Shown one piece after another: positions 22,985 through 34,949 of a stretch of DNA of 55,336 nucleotides. The stretch is from Ophioceras dolichostomum (lineage: Eukaryota; Ascomycota; Sordariomycetes; Magnaporthales; Ophioceraceae): the NCBI GenBank assembly GCA_003049485.1, contig PYST01000267.1, positions 1-55,336 on the forward strand, written 5' to 3'. The notes below the pieces were generated by a model. The model made no database searches, was not told where the DNA came from, and saw only the letters and a program-made list of their open reading frames with translations. The stretch's first letter is position 1. Each line of letters begins with the position of its first letter. The position numbers and the translations under genes are program-made.

Positions 22985-25900
22985 CCTCGCTCGTCGCAAA
23001 ACAGGGAGCCTCTAGCTACCCTTTCTGTTGCGATGAGGCATCTCGGACGGGAAAGTGATTAGAAACAACAAGCGATCTCTTGTGCGGTAAATGGCAGTAC
23101 AAAGCTGGCAGTTGAGAAAAAGAAACTCAAGAATCCATTGGGACTCGAGGTTTCTAGAAGCTTTTAGCAGTGTCCAATTGTCAGCTCTAGTCTAGCCTGG
23201 ACAAGTTGTAAGTGGATTGATTACGTTATCGTCTGGCCTTCACGTGACAGCGCGTCTCACCCCTGGTAACGGTTCAAAACGCGACTGCCCCCTGCGCTTC
23301 CTGGGCCTTTCTCTTTCCTTCTCTTCCTTTTCCTTCAGTATCCAGAGGCATCAATTGCCACATTGGAACCCAGCTTCACAGCTCCCATCATCCGCCACAC
23401 CTCCCGGTACACCGTCCAGCCCACGGCATCATCCCAGAAGAAGCACACAAGGTCAACACAAAGAGACAAACCCACGTGTATCTCGTGACACGACGAGCCA
23501 ACACGACAAGAAACCTCGAATCCAATCCACGGAATTGCTCTCTCACCTCCCTTCTACCTTTTGCACGTCGCCTCCCCTACAGTTCACCGTTTCCCCGCAA
23601 ATCCACACCAGGAGCCCTCGTTTCGCCTGGCCTGGCCCAATATCTGCCGCAATAACGTCGCGTCCCCGGTCCTGTATCGGGTAACACCGGTTTGGTCTCG
23701 CCGCGCGTGGTTTTCTTATTGCGTTCTGCTCGCCCAGTTTACGTGGCGACCGGGCCTGTTTGCGTCGAGGGAAGGGGCTGCGGAACTTAACCCTAAGTTC
23801 AGTGGTGGTTTGTTTCTTATACATCAAGTGTTGCGCTAGTCGTCGGTTCTACATGCTACCTTCTAAGCCCATGCTGGCGATCTTGTTTGGCTCGCTGGTC
23901 TTTGCTGCTGAAAAGCGGCGGCTGGTGCCTGTTCGAGGAGCTGGCGAGGGCGGACCGGTGCTCTTCATTCTCTCTTCGGGGGAGGAGGTTGGGTTCGGGC
24001 TGAACGTCCAGGCAACAACACATCTTTTTCCCTTAGTCGGGGAAGTTGTGGAAGAATGGCGGGCTTTGAGTCTATTCGGGAAGAACCCCTGGCCTGGGGA
24101 CGCTCACTAGCCCTGCCACCTGGACTAGACGCTGGTCACAGCGGATTGCTTCGGAATGACGTTGGGGACACTGGTTTCTGGGTGGGAGATGGCCTTTGCA
24201 GGTGAAGAAGTCCGCTTCTTCTGAGATCGAGTTCGATGCTGTGCTGCTCTCTCACAGGGCGAGCCCGTCTTCATCCATCGCAACGTTGTCGTGGCAGGGA
24301 GGGCGCAACGCTGGCACATCACTACACGATCAGGTTCCTCCCTGGGGCATTTCATCTTTTCTCCTCGATTCACCTCGCCGGAATCACTTGGGATTCAGTT
24401 CTCTCGTGAGCGGGGATCGCTTGGTTTTCTCTATACGGAAATGCCCTTGGAAACTGATACACCAACCCTTGCCACGTTGTCACGCTTTCGGAACTCTGCC
24501 GCGCACGTACTCCGCGACGATCTCTGCCCCCTCTATCTGCCAAAACCCATCCACCCCATCAGAATACTCTCTCCCTACCACCGTCTCCCAACTCCCGTCG
24601 CCGCATGCATCAGACAAGAAAATCTCCATGCGCCCTCCATGACGGAGGGATCCCAGACCAGGCGCATTAATCAACCGCCGTGCCCTTTTTTGGGGTTTCT
24701 AGGCTCCTGTCCCACGGCGGCACAGAGCGCCACCCCCGGCAGTCCGTCTTTGAGCGCGAGAGTGCCTGAGATGCTGTTCCCCCCTAGACGTCCGCCCCTG
24801 CCGCCCGTGGGGTACCGGCTCGTCGAAAACGGCTTTTTGTGGAAGTTTTTGTCCGTTGGGCCTTCATCCCAGACGTCAGACTCACGAACGCGTTCTGGAT
24901 GGAGCCTGCAGAAACTAAAAACAATGTCCTTGTTGGCAGTGCATTCATGAAATCTACGGAGAGAGTAATCCTGGAACCAACGGATACGATGTCTTCTCTT
25001 CGTGGCTCCGATGTCGCGGGTGCGGGGTTCGTCGAGTCGATATTTTTGCTTGTTATCTCTGGGCTTCGATGCGATTCTCGTGGGCGGTTCGGTGTTTTGC
25101 TGGGTTTAGGTTCCGTGGTCGGATTTTAGGTTGTGAAGTTGCCTGGAACGGCATCTGGCGGCCACAGTCCCAACGATCAGTCTCTGCGACGGCCGGAGGC
25201 GGGGGGCGAGTCGCGCAGACCTGACGCTTTTCACTCCGGGACCCATCTAGAGTTGGGATCAGAGCTTCGTACTCGTCTGGGGGGTTGACGGTCTCGCGGG
25301 GAGTCTGCGTCTCTCGGTAAAAGCAACGAGCTGGAGGGCTGTGTTGTCGTCAGACGCTCGGTCCGGGCCATAAGACATGGGCAAGCGTCGAGTGGAAGGC
25401 CGCCCAGGTTGTCCTCTATCCAGCAATGGCGAGAGGGCAACCCCCTAGTGCACTGGGGATAAGTCTTGCCTCCCTTTGTCTCCGGCACCCTCTGAATATT
25501 GTTGAATGACCTACGCTAACCTCTTTTTATAACAGGCTCTTGGATGATGTGATGATAGGTTTGTTGTATTCAAGTTTCTAGACCGACGAAAGTCGGTCGA
25601 TATTCCGATCAAGGTACCTAAGAAACTTGCACGAACAAGGTCTTAATCACGGTCGACCCCCTGAGGTGGATATTAGAATAATGAATGGGAAACAGAAAGT
25701 AAAACATGCGATTAATACTCGTCCCTCGTCTTCTAAGATCTACACGAATACTCCGAAACTACAAAATGCATTACCCTCGCCCCTTTGTTCTAGCGATGGT
25801 ATAAACTCATTGCGAAGAAAATGACAGGTATCCATCTGCAATCACCGGTGCAAGCCAAGGACGATCCCAAGTAGGGGGGCTTCTGAACCTTCAAGAATGT

Positions 25901-26019
25901 TGTCATATACCTACCTATCGAACTATGGCTGTTCTTCGTGAATCCTGGAGGGCTGCGATGGGGTCCGAGAGGGAAGGTGGAGGAGGTATAGTGTTGCGCC
26001 GTCCTCGCCTTCTCCAATA
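22985..26019. other. 3-kb region without a recognised gene
   Basis: From the Rtp1-like start to the Prp43 stop. The plus-strand segment at about 23280-23660 is CT/CA-rich, like a long fungal 5' leader. It is followed by a small frame from an ATG at 23853 to 24110 (85 codons, hydrophobic start), which I cannot support as a gene. The longer frame at 24291-24950 has no domain and unbiased composition. Non-coding RNA or a lineage-specific gene is possible. Confidence 0.5.
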
Positions 26020-28737
26020 CTAGTATTTCTTGGACGAGGACTTGCTGGCCGGAATGGCCGCACTCTTTGACGCCTCCCTGCGCCTGACCTTCTCGACGAC
26101 GCGCTTCAGCGCCGTCTTGGCCCGGTCGTCGTCCTCGAAATGCTCGAGATCGTAGTAAGCCGGAGCAATATCCTGGAGGAGAATGTCAGAGAACTGTTAA
26201 TATGGGTTGAGAGTAGGGTTGGGTTGCGGACGGCGATGCCAAAATGGAGAAAGGAGATGGGCCAATGCTCTTACAAGTAGCCACTCCGGCCTGATGCCGG
26301 TGACGGTTCGAATGTACTGCTTCGACGTGAGCACAAACTCGTTATAGAGGACCCATTCGTAATCAGTGTTGAGAACCGAGCTCGGGTGCAGCATCACGTT
26401 CTGCTTGTCCTTGATGGTGTGGTAGATCTTGCCCGTCGGCTCGCGCAGTGCCACCTGCATGAAGAAGCCCGCCACCAGGCACCGGCGGATGTTGGTGTAG
26501 TAGTTCTTATCCTGGAACGACGTGCTGACGAGGTCCAGCTCTTGACGCTCCATGATGGTCTTGAGCTGCGTGCGCACATCGTCAGCGCTGGTGAGATGGC
26601 GGAACGAGAGAAAGTGCTCGTGGCACCACCTCTTCATGTCCGTGCCTTTCGCCATCTCGCCCTTGAAGGCGTGATATGCGTTCAGCAACGTGAGGTGGTC
26701 GCCCTCCATGTGCTTGAAGTGATCCTTCATCTCGTCCGCCCTCTTTCGGTTGTTCGCCGGACGCATGAACACCTGCGGTACAGAGAGCAGGGCCGTGATG
26801 GACAGCATCTCGTTGGAGCAATAGAACTCGGGTGACGAAATCAGCATCACCGCCAGGGCCGGATCCAGCGGATAGGCCGAAGCCATGTGACCCAGCTGGG
26901 TCAGCTCACCGTCGTCGTTGAGGCAAGCAAGATAGTTGAGCTCCTCGAGCGCACGCATCATCGTCTCTGGCGCAGGCGGGTCCATAAAGTCGAAGTGCAC
27001 CAGGTCGTTGACCCCGAGCTTTTTCAGCTCTAGGATGGTGTTGCTCAGGCTTGACCGGAGAATCTCCGGGTGGCTCTGCTCAATGAGTTCCTTTTTGAAG
27101 GCAGCTTCGGTATACAGCCGGAAGCACTTCCCGGGCCGTGTGCGACCGGCACGACCAGCCCTCTGCTGCGCCGACGCCCTTGAGATGGGTGTCACGAGCA
27201 ACGACTCGACTCGGATGCGGGCGTTGTAGATTTTCTGCTTGCTGAAGCCGGGATCTACAACGTAGACGATACCATCGATTGTCAAACTGGTCTCTGCAAT
27301 GTTCGTGGCCACGATGCACTTCCGCCCAGGCGCGCCACCCTTCTTGAGTGGGGGAGGCGCAACCTCGAAGATCTTTTGCTGCTGATGCGGCGGTAGAGTG
27401 CCGTACAAGGGGTAGACAGTCATAGGGCCTGAGTTGGCATCCCTGATCATCTCGTCTACCTCCAGCCTAACCTTCCGGCAAACATCCTCAATCTCCTCCT
27501 CACCGGTTAGGAAAAGCAGGATGTCTCCCTCGGGCTCTGTCGCGTGGATCTGCAGGACTGTCCTTACAGATGCCTCGATGTAGTCGCGCTCGGACTCGGC
27601 CGTATAGAAAATCTCGACGGGATGCGTTCGGCCCGGGACCGCTAGAATAGGGGCATCGAAGAAGTAGCGCTGGAACTTGGCGGCGTCCAGGGTGGCAGAC
27701 ATAATGATAATCTTGAGGTCCTTGCGCCGGAGAGAAAGCTGCTTCAGCAAGGCCATCAGGATATCGGTGGCCAGGGTCCTTTCGTGGGCCTCGTCGATAA
27801 TGATGCAGCTGTACCGCGTCATGTCTGGATCGTTGATAGTTTCGCGAAGAAGTTGACCGTCCGTCATATATTTGAGGATCGTCTTCGGGCCGGTGCAGTT
27901 TTCGAACCGGATGCTGTAGCCCACCTCCTGGCCGAGCTCCACGTCCAGCTCGTTCGCCACGCGCTGCGCAACCGACATGGCGGCGACTCGTCGGGGCTGC
28001 GTGCAAGCGACCATCTTCTTGTTGATGTGGGGCAGCTCATCGAAGAGCACGTACTGGGGAATTTGTGTTGTCTTGCCCGAACCGGTCTCACCAACAAAGA
28101 CCATGATCTGGGTTTTGTGGTAGACATCCAGAAACTCCTGCCGGTGCTGGGTCACTGGAAGGTTTCGTCGCGTCTTAAGGATAGCGAAGTAGCGCTGGCT
28201 ATGCGGCTCGCCAGTGAATGCATTAAGCGTGCCGTCCTCAAGTTTCTCCGCCTGCTCGGCTGTGGTTTCGTGTCGTCTGAGATCGGAGAAAAGCCAGTCG
28301 TTCGACTCGCTGGTGGCGACGCCATTCCTGTCCTCCTCGTAGCGATGCGCCAGGTAGGGGTTGTACCGCTCGCCGTCCTTGTCGGCCTTTGGACCATCTT
28401 TGCTCTTCACCTCTTCGACGCGCTTGATTTCGCTACTCGCCGCGGCCCGACTTCTGTCTTCCTCGCGGTGATGCGCCAGGTATGGGTTGCGCGCAACGTC
28501 CTTGGTGTCCTTGGTGTCCTTGGTGTCCTTGGTGTCCTTGGTGTCCTTGGTGTCCTTGGTGTCCTTGGTGTCCTTGGTGTCCTTGGTGTCCTTGGTCTGC
28601 TTGGCCTCCTTGGACTCCTCGAGAGCAGCTCCGTTCTTCGGGTCACCACCTTTAAATCGCTTAATTTTAGGGGACTCTGGAAACTCGGCATCCACACTCG
28701 GGCGTTTAGTCCCTTTCGATGACACTGGATCTGCCAT
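26020..28737 (-). CDS. PRP43: Prp43-type DEAH-box RNA helicase
   Basis: Exons 28737-26275 and 26172-26020 join across a 102-bp intron (donor GTAAGA, acceptor CTCCAG) to give 871 residues; the splice links RPEWLL to DIAPAYYDL, the conserved Prp43 ending. Motifs: P-loop GETGSGKT near residue 215, DEAH near 315, MSATLDA, QRAGRAGR near 524, then the HA2 and OB-fold regions. Prp43/DHX15 takes apart the intron-lariat spliceosome and remodels pre-ribosomes, switched on by G-patch partners. The core is close to yeast Prp43 (767 residues). The extra length is an N-terminal charged tail with 11 TKD repeats and two copies of NPYLAH. I chose the ATG at 28737 because upstream codons in this frame offer no ATG before the next stop. 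Confidence 0.97.
28498..28596. repeat. perfect 9-bp minisatellite, 11 copies, inside PRP43
   Basis: GTCCTTGGT is repeated 11 times without a mismatch (99 bp), coding Thr-Lys-Asp x11 on the minus strand in the disordered N-terminal tail. The unit is a multiple of three, so copy-number changes keep the frame. Confidence 0.98.
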
Positions 28738-29638
28738 GTTGGGCGACGAAGAAGTCTTGGTGCGTATGCTGAGATTTGGGATCTCTGACGAACAAAAAAT
28801 CTGAGTTGGCGGTCGCAATCTTTAGGGGGACAAAAAGTTTTGACCGCCCCCGCCCACCGCGACAAGGCAGCCAATCAAACCGGATATTGATAAGATAAGG
28901 CCTCGGAGCTTAACCGGGGGGTTCAGCTCTGCGACCCAAAAAAGCAATATCCTCAGAGGCGGGTTTTGGGGCCATGAAGTCTCAGTTTTCAGGCAGATGC
29001 CGTAGTACCAATCGTCTGCGAGCTCCTCCAGTACCGATGATACGAAGCTTCCTTCTCGAGACTGAATGACACTCTTAAAAACTGCACGGCGAGCTACCCT
29101 TCACCTTTCTTGAACCCGATCATAATAAGGTCGTCCCAAGTACAGGTACAGGGACCTAGGTAGGGAATGGGCTGTAACATCACGATGTCAAGAAGGGAGC
29201 CAGAATGTCCGTATTCTAAGCACCAGAAAATGATGGTCCAGAATTTGGGGTATTTTTCGCCAACTGAATTCAGTTACCACCTATCACTTTGGAGGGGTCC
29301 CTGCAAGGGACCGTGACCAGGCTGGAGAATTGCACTCTCACGCAAATGATATTCACTGGTCCTCATACTCTGGCATCCCGCGTCTGTTTTCAGCGAGGAA
29401 CATGATGATAGTCAAGCCCTTGTGTAGCATCTAAGACTAAAATTTGGCGGCTTCCTCATTCTTTTTCTATCTCTCTCCTTGCAGAGGCCACAGTCTCGTT
29501 GTCGGCCTCTGCCCGTGTTAGAGGGCAGTTGCCCTGTCCAACTTGCTATTTTAGAGATCTCTAGCCCAATTTTTGCTCCACAGGACTTGACCTGCAGTCA
29601 ATGCGAAACACCAGACTCTTCAGCCGGCGCAAATCGAC
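28738..29638. promoter_or_regulatory. shared divergent promoter region of PRP43 and PRMT5
   Basis: About 900 bp between two divergent start codons. On the PRP43 side a CCAAT pentamer lies at 28871-28875 and a double GATA core (GATAAGATAAGG) at 28889-28900, in usual positions for CCAAT-binding and GATA factors. A CCTAGGTAGG motif lies at about 29154-29164. No ORF is supported here. Function of these sites is inferred from position only. Confidence 0.4.
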
Positions 29639-32378
29639 ATGTCGTCCGCCTCCGCCGCCGATCAGAGCCATGAGCTGGAGGTTGACCAGGCCTCTGACGA
29701 CTTTCGTGAGGTTCGGCCAAGTTTCGCGATCGGCCAGCACGACTCTGCGAGATGCGATGTTCCCACTGTTGACCAACATTCTCGAGTGCTCGCAGCTGGT
29801 GTAAGTTAGCCTGTTCAGACGACTCGGCCTGGATCTAGTATTGACGGCGCACAGCACAAGCCGGCGGCTGTGCACGCTGGCAAACTCAATTTGCATCGAC
29901 CTTGCAAGGCCACAGGGCATGCTAATAATGTATCACACTCATGTTTCTCTCGGTTCTAGTTCAACTTCCTCACAGCTCCTATCACCAACCAGCATTTCCA
30001 CGACAGGGTAGTCGAGCTATATCGGGCTCATGTGAAGGAGATCGCCGAATGCGGCCTCACTGATGCCGAGAGGACAAACCCATCACTTCCAGGACCCATC
30101 GTGCACACGCTCACTGACAAGGACACCTCGCTGTTCCCCACTGTCCTTGATACCAGTCTTGTCGGTTACTCGAGCCCATGGATCGATCTGGCCTCAGACG
30201 ATGCTGTGATCTCAAGCATCTCAAGACAGGTGCTCAACCTGGAGGTCGCGTATGCGAACTTCTGTGGCCTTCGCAGCGTTCTTATTCCTGGTCCCAGGAA
30301 GGACGGTGATGGCAAGGGAGTTGCTCAGTATGCACGGGCTATTAAGGAGGCTCTGCCAATCGGCGTCAGGGTGAACATCATCATTCATCTGCCGATGTAC
30401 AGGGAGCCAGGCCTTGAGGAGAAGGCAGAACCTCTATCCGCTCTCGTCGACGGCGATGGTTGCGACAAGAGCAGTGCCCCCAATGAGGAAATCGACCTCT
30501 TCGGTTCATGGGATACCTGGCACACGATCAGGTCTGTGTGCGATTACAGCACCAGATTATTTGTTGGTGAGTCGACTCGGCATCGTTCCTAGCCGTACTT
30601 CATATACGTACCTCATCTGACTGAAATCCTTGCAGCGTTGAAAGTGCCTAGGAGGCTACCGGAGGCGGACCTCCAAACACGATGGTTTGCCGAGCCGCTT
30701 CACTACCTGACTTTCGGCCCCAGCACGTTCCAGACCAACCGAGCCGGCCACCCTTCCCTCAGCAAATACCACCAAGACATGATCAACATGTACATGCGGC
30801 TCAAGGCGTACCCGTGGATAATCCTCAGCGACGTGGGCCCAGGGGCTAAGGAGCTAGAACAAGCCCAGCCGAAGGACAAGATGTCCATCGACTTCCCGAC
30901 CCTGTCGGAGGCCCACGACCCGAACCGAGACCCGCGGACCAACGAACACCTGTCCTACCTCAAGTACCTAGAGCGTCACCAGCCGCCCTACTCGGCCATC
31001 GAGACTCCAGCTCTCACCAGCTTCCAGGACTGGCTACAGTCGCCGCTCCAGCCGCTCTCTGACAACCTCGAGTCGTCGACCTATGAGATGTTCGAGGGCG
31101 ACCCCGTCAAGTACGACCAGTACGAGAAGGCCATCACCGAGGCCATGGCGGAGTGGAAGGCCCTCGGCAAGCCGACGTCGTCCATTCCTCGCCCAGACGG
31201 CAACCAGCCAACGTGTGAGCCAGAGCTGATAGTCGCCGTCGCGGGCGCCGGGCGGGGGCCCCTCGTCACACGCGTGCTCAGGGCCAGCGCCAAGACCGGC
31301 TTCTCCATCCAGCTGTGGGCGCTGGAGAAGAACCAGAACGCATACGTCTACCTCCTCCGGCAGAACCAGCGCGAGTGGGGAGGCAAGGTGCACGTGGTTA
31401 AGACCGACATGCGCGAGTGGGACGGCCCCGTCCTTCACGGCGGCCACGAGGCGGATGCGGACGGCGGCATCACCACCACCACTACCACAAAAGTCGACAT
31501 CCTCGTCACGGAGCTGCTCGGGTCCTTCGGCGACAACGAGCTGTCGCCCGAGTGCCTCGACGGCGTGCAGCGGCACCTGGCGCGGCCGCACGGCCTCTCC
31601 ATCCCGCACTCGTACACGGCGCACCTCAGCCCGATCTCGTACCCGCGCGTGCACGCCGACCTCATGGGACGCCTCGCGTCGGGCGACAGCAACGCCTTCG
31701 ACACGCCGTGGGTCGTGCGCCTGTTCGCCATCGACTTCGTCTCCACGCGCGTGCCCGGCCGCGCCCGCTTCCAGCAGGCCTGGGAGTTCGTCCATCCCGT
31801 GCGCCTGCCGTTCGAGGAGCAGTGGGCTGAGACGCACGGCCCGCACAGGAGGGTGAACCGCGGCGGCGCCGGGGCGATGAACCTCTCCGCGGGCTTGAAC
31901 GAGCACAACGCGCGGCACTGTCACCTCACGTTCGTGTGCAGGAGGAGGGGCGTCATCCACGGCCTGGCGGGGTACTTTGAGTCGACGCTGTACAAGCCGC
32001 AGGTGGAGGGTAAGGAGCTCGTTGAGATTAGCACGCTTCCGGAGCAGATCGATAGGAAGAGCAAGGACATGATCTCGTGGTTCCCAATCTTCTTCCCTCT
32101 CAAGGTACGGACGGCCCTGTCCCCCTTCTTTTCTTCCTCCAGCTCCTTTCCCCAAAGGATGGGTGCAGCTAACAATATTTTAAACCGCTTCGCCACAGAA
32201 ACCCATGTATTTCCCTGCGGATGCAGAGCTAGAAGTCAGCATGTGGCGCCAGACGGATGATACCAAAGTGTGGTACGAGTGGATTGTCGAGGCCTTCATG
32301 TGGGTAGGACCGGCGATGAGGGTCAAGGTCGGGGCGTCGGAACTGCATAGCAGCCGAAAGATTGCGTGCTTGATGTAG
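29639..32378 (+). CDS. SKB1: PRMT5/Skb1/Hsl7-type protein arginine methyltransferase
   Basis: Four exons, 29639-29800, 29960-30566, 30636-32104 and 32199-32378, give 805 residues. Donors are GTAAGT, GTGAGT and GTACGG; acceptors TCTAG, TGCAG and CACAG. Seen: the N-terminal TIM-barrel start (IGQHDS, then FNFLTAPITNQHFHDR across intron 1); SAM-binding motif I (VAVAGAGRGPLV, near residue 455); the acidic-residue partner WALEKNQNAY; the double-E loop ELLGSFGDNELSPECLDG near 548; PHSYTAHLSPI; and the ending VWYEW...ELHSSRKIACLM. PRMT5 makes symmetric dimethylarginine on Sm proteins, histones and other targets, helping snRNP assembly; the yeast homologue also acts in cell-cycle control. Length is somewhat above human PRMT5 (637) owing to insertions. 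Confidence 0.95.
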
Positions 32379-32939
32379 GCACAATCAAGGGAGGATTCAG
32401 GGGCTGAGAACGAGCCAGTTAGCTGCATTTTCTCGGGGATGGACGGCGAGCTCATCTAGTCGAGAAGGCTGGCCATTTTGCTACCAGAATCATCCCCATG
32501 TAACCCAGGCCTTCTCCTTCTACGAGTTCATGGCATAGGAAAGCGAGGCAGTGATTTTCTCAAGAACTATGGCGAATCCATTCATTATACCAGAACGCCG
32601 TTCCTTTTCAGATCCCCCTGACCCCATGCATTCTCGACATTGGGTATTCTGCGAAAACACCTTCCGATCCTTCTTTTGCAAACCGGAACTATCCTTCGTT
32701 TTCGGCCTCGGATGCGAGCGTTCGGCCTCTTCACTCTCAGCCCGCCGTCGTAGTGGTCACAGCCTTGCTGCGCTTTCCCCAATTCACACTCTGCTGCACC
32801 GGCCATAGTGAGCCCGGAGCGGCAGGGGTCAAGCGCTTCCTCGCATCCGGCGCCATACATCGCAGAGGCTTCGCTTTCTCCCAGCCTTCCACCGTCGGGG
32901 CGGTCGTCCGTCCGTCCAGGACCGACACCGACATCCAGA
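32379..32939. other. convergent intergenic between PRMT5 and SmF
   Basis: The two genes end towards each other across 561 bp. Only short non-homologous frames are seen; the region must hold both 3' UTRs and polyadenylation signals. Confidence 0.6.
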
Positions 32940-33403
32940 TCAATCCTCCATCTTCGTGTCGCCATTCTCGTGGTCTGCGCCGCGGATCCAGAGGACGTTG
33001 TTGCACCTGATCAGGATCTGGCCGAGGGACCCTGAGAGCTTCTGGTCGATGTACTCCTCGGCGTTGCTCAACTGGATGTTCATGTAGCTGTCGATGCTGA
33101 CCAGTCTGCCCTTGTACTCGGTCTCGCCCCACTTTAGGCGCACGAAGACGTCCTTGTTGACTCTGTTCGTTTTGACGAAGCATGGTTAGTACGTTCGCCC
33201 ATATTGTGGCCCTGAGTTTGGCGCTCGGAGAAGCAGGCGATCGGGGGTCGTCGCGACGCGACGGGAATGGAGGGAGGCTCGGGCGGGGTTGCGTACAGGT
33301 CTTGCAGCATAGGCCGCGGGTTGATGGGCACGAACTGCGTTGACACGGGTTAGTACTAGCGATTGGCAACGCGACAGGAAAAGGGGCGGGAGCATACACT
33401 CAT
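32940..33403 (-). CDS. SMX3: Small nuclear ribonucleoprotein SmF
   Basis: Three exons, 33403-33398 (6 nt: Met-Ser), 33334-33297 and 33162-32940, give 88 residues, the normal SmF size. Intron 1 (63 bp) has donor GTATGC, a perfect TACTAAC branch site and acceptor CGCAG. Intron 2 (134 bp) has donor GTACGC, TACTAAC and acceptor ACAG. The protein starts MSFVPINPRPMLQDL and has Sm motif 1 (VFVRLKWGETEYKGRLVS, SYMNIQL) and Sm motif 2 (ILIRCNNVLWIRG). SmF is one of seven Sm proteins forming the ring on U1, U2, U4 and U5 snRNAs. The splice phases close exactly, and the tiny first exon is needed to reach an ATG. Confidence 0.95.
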
Positions 33404-33799
33404 CTTGGGCGAACTGTTCGAGCGCGTCCAGTGTGGTTTTGGGAGGAGAGGAGGTCGTGATAAAGGTCAAAGTTGGTTCTGGGAAATTTCGAGGTTCAGC
33501 CCAAAAAGTCTGCCCCACATAAGGTGAAGGCCGGCACAGTCTGTCCACAGTGTGGAGACGGTAGCCCCTTTGCCTGCGATCGAGTCCCCGATATACAGAC
33601 CAACTTTCCAGCAGGGTCAGCAGTTTCTTTTCGCATTTAGTGGTATCAGAGATCAAATTGAGAGGAGATGTTTTCTTGACATATAGACACTGGTATCATC
33701 AAACACGCGAGCTGAAGAATCCAAACGCCGCCTCAGACTCCTTGATAAACAAACAAAAGGAATCAAACACCATCAAGGCAGAGTACCTCCCCTTCTCCC
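33404..33799. other. intergenic upstream of SmF
   Basis: 396 bp between the SmF start and the stop of the hydrolase gene on the same strand. It must carry the SmF promoter. No gene seen. Confidence 0.6.
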
Positions 33800-34949
33800 C
33801 TACAACTGCTCGTAAAACGCGAGCAGCTTGCTGGCGCCGACCTCCCACTCAACATCATTCTGAAGATGATGGCCTCCGGAGGCGACGCAGAATCTGACTC
33901 CCTCCCCAGCATCGTCCAGATCTTCATCCTCTAGATTAGCGACGGGCTCTAACTCGACCTCGATTTTCTTCTCCTTGGCCAACTGGCTCACGTTGGAGCG
34001 GTATGTGGCCGCGAGCTGGCGCATGATGGGCACAGTCATCAACTTGTCCTGGCCACCTGCGAGGACCAGAATCTTCTGGCCACCCAGCCAGGCACCACGA
34101 CCGCCCAGGTGCTGGACGAGGCTGGCGGTGTTGACGAACGGCTTCATCATGCCGACAGGCCAGAGGAAGCTCTCGTAGGCATTGATCTGCCTTTGGAAAT
34201 TGAGCAGGTACGAGTCCGGGATCTTGTCAGTGAAGAACACTGCCTTGGTCAAGGCCGGATGGGACAATGGCGAATTAGGATGCCAGCCGTGAAACAGCAT
34301 CCTGATGTTGAAGAATGGGTCTTGCCGCCACCAGTTGATGTAGACGCCCAATCTATCCAGGGGGCCAACCGACTCCCATTGTCAGTACGCAGTGCTCCCT
34401 CAAGCGAAGAAACGAACCAAGGGGGAAAACTCACGATCCAAAGCCAGGAATGGCAGCGACGAGGGCAAGGCCCTTGGCCTGAACATCACCCTCGGACAAG
34501 ACGAGCTGGCTCAGGCCTCCACCGCTGGAGTGGCCAACCAACACGACCTCGGCGCCCTCGCGCTTCTGCGCGAACTTCACACCCGCGACGAGGTCGTCAG
34601 CGAGCGCGCGCTTGGTCGTGCCGTAGACCATGCGCAGGAACGACGGGTGCCAGCTCTGGCCGTGGCCGCGGAGGGAGACCGCGTAGCAGGGGATGCCGCG
34701 CGCAGAGAAATACTGCAGGTACTCGAGCCAGACCCACGCGCCGCCCATGCCGCCGTGGGCGAAGAAAAGGGGCGACTTGGCGCCGGACGAGGACGAGGGC
34801 CCGTCGTATTTCGGCGCCGCGTAGAGAATCTCCAGGTCTCCGGACGGCGTTTGGATGAAGATGCGCTCGACGCCATCCGGGAGAGGTGGCGGAGGTTCCG
34901 AAGACCGCTGCCATCGGAGCCATTTGAAGGTGTAGTAGAAATTGAACAT
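33800..34949 (-). CDS. alpha/beta hydrolase
   Basis: Exons 34949-34435 and 34352-33800 join across an 82-bp intron (donor GTGAGT, branch TACTGAC, acceptor GATAG) to give 355 residues. The fold is shown by the oxyanion HGGMGGAW, the nucleophile elbow GHSSGG, a likely acid in AGGQDKL and the C-terminal His in SGGHHLQND. It resembles fungal serine hydrolases of the lysophospholipase/esterase type; substrate unknown. The first 20 residues are aromatic and basic, possibly membrane-associating. The start is the first ATG in frame; upstream in-frame codons give only GTG. Confidence 0.88.

Noticed and set aside
23853..24110. Small frame with a hydrophobic N-terminus
   Set aside because: Could mimic a signal peptide, but the rest is unremarkable and no supporting feature is present.
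24291..24950. Plus-strand frame of about 219 codons
   Set aside because: No domain, signal or splice support, and composition looks non-coding; not enough to call a gene.
31034..32155. Long minus-strand frame of about 373 codons
   Set aside because: Antisense of PRMT5 exon 3, caused by high G+C at third positions; no motif.
33640..33655. GTGGTATCAGAGATCA, like a copia primer-binding site
   Set aside because: No LTR end precedes it and no retroelement coding follows; it sits in an ordinary intergenic spacer.
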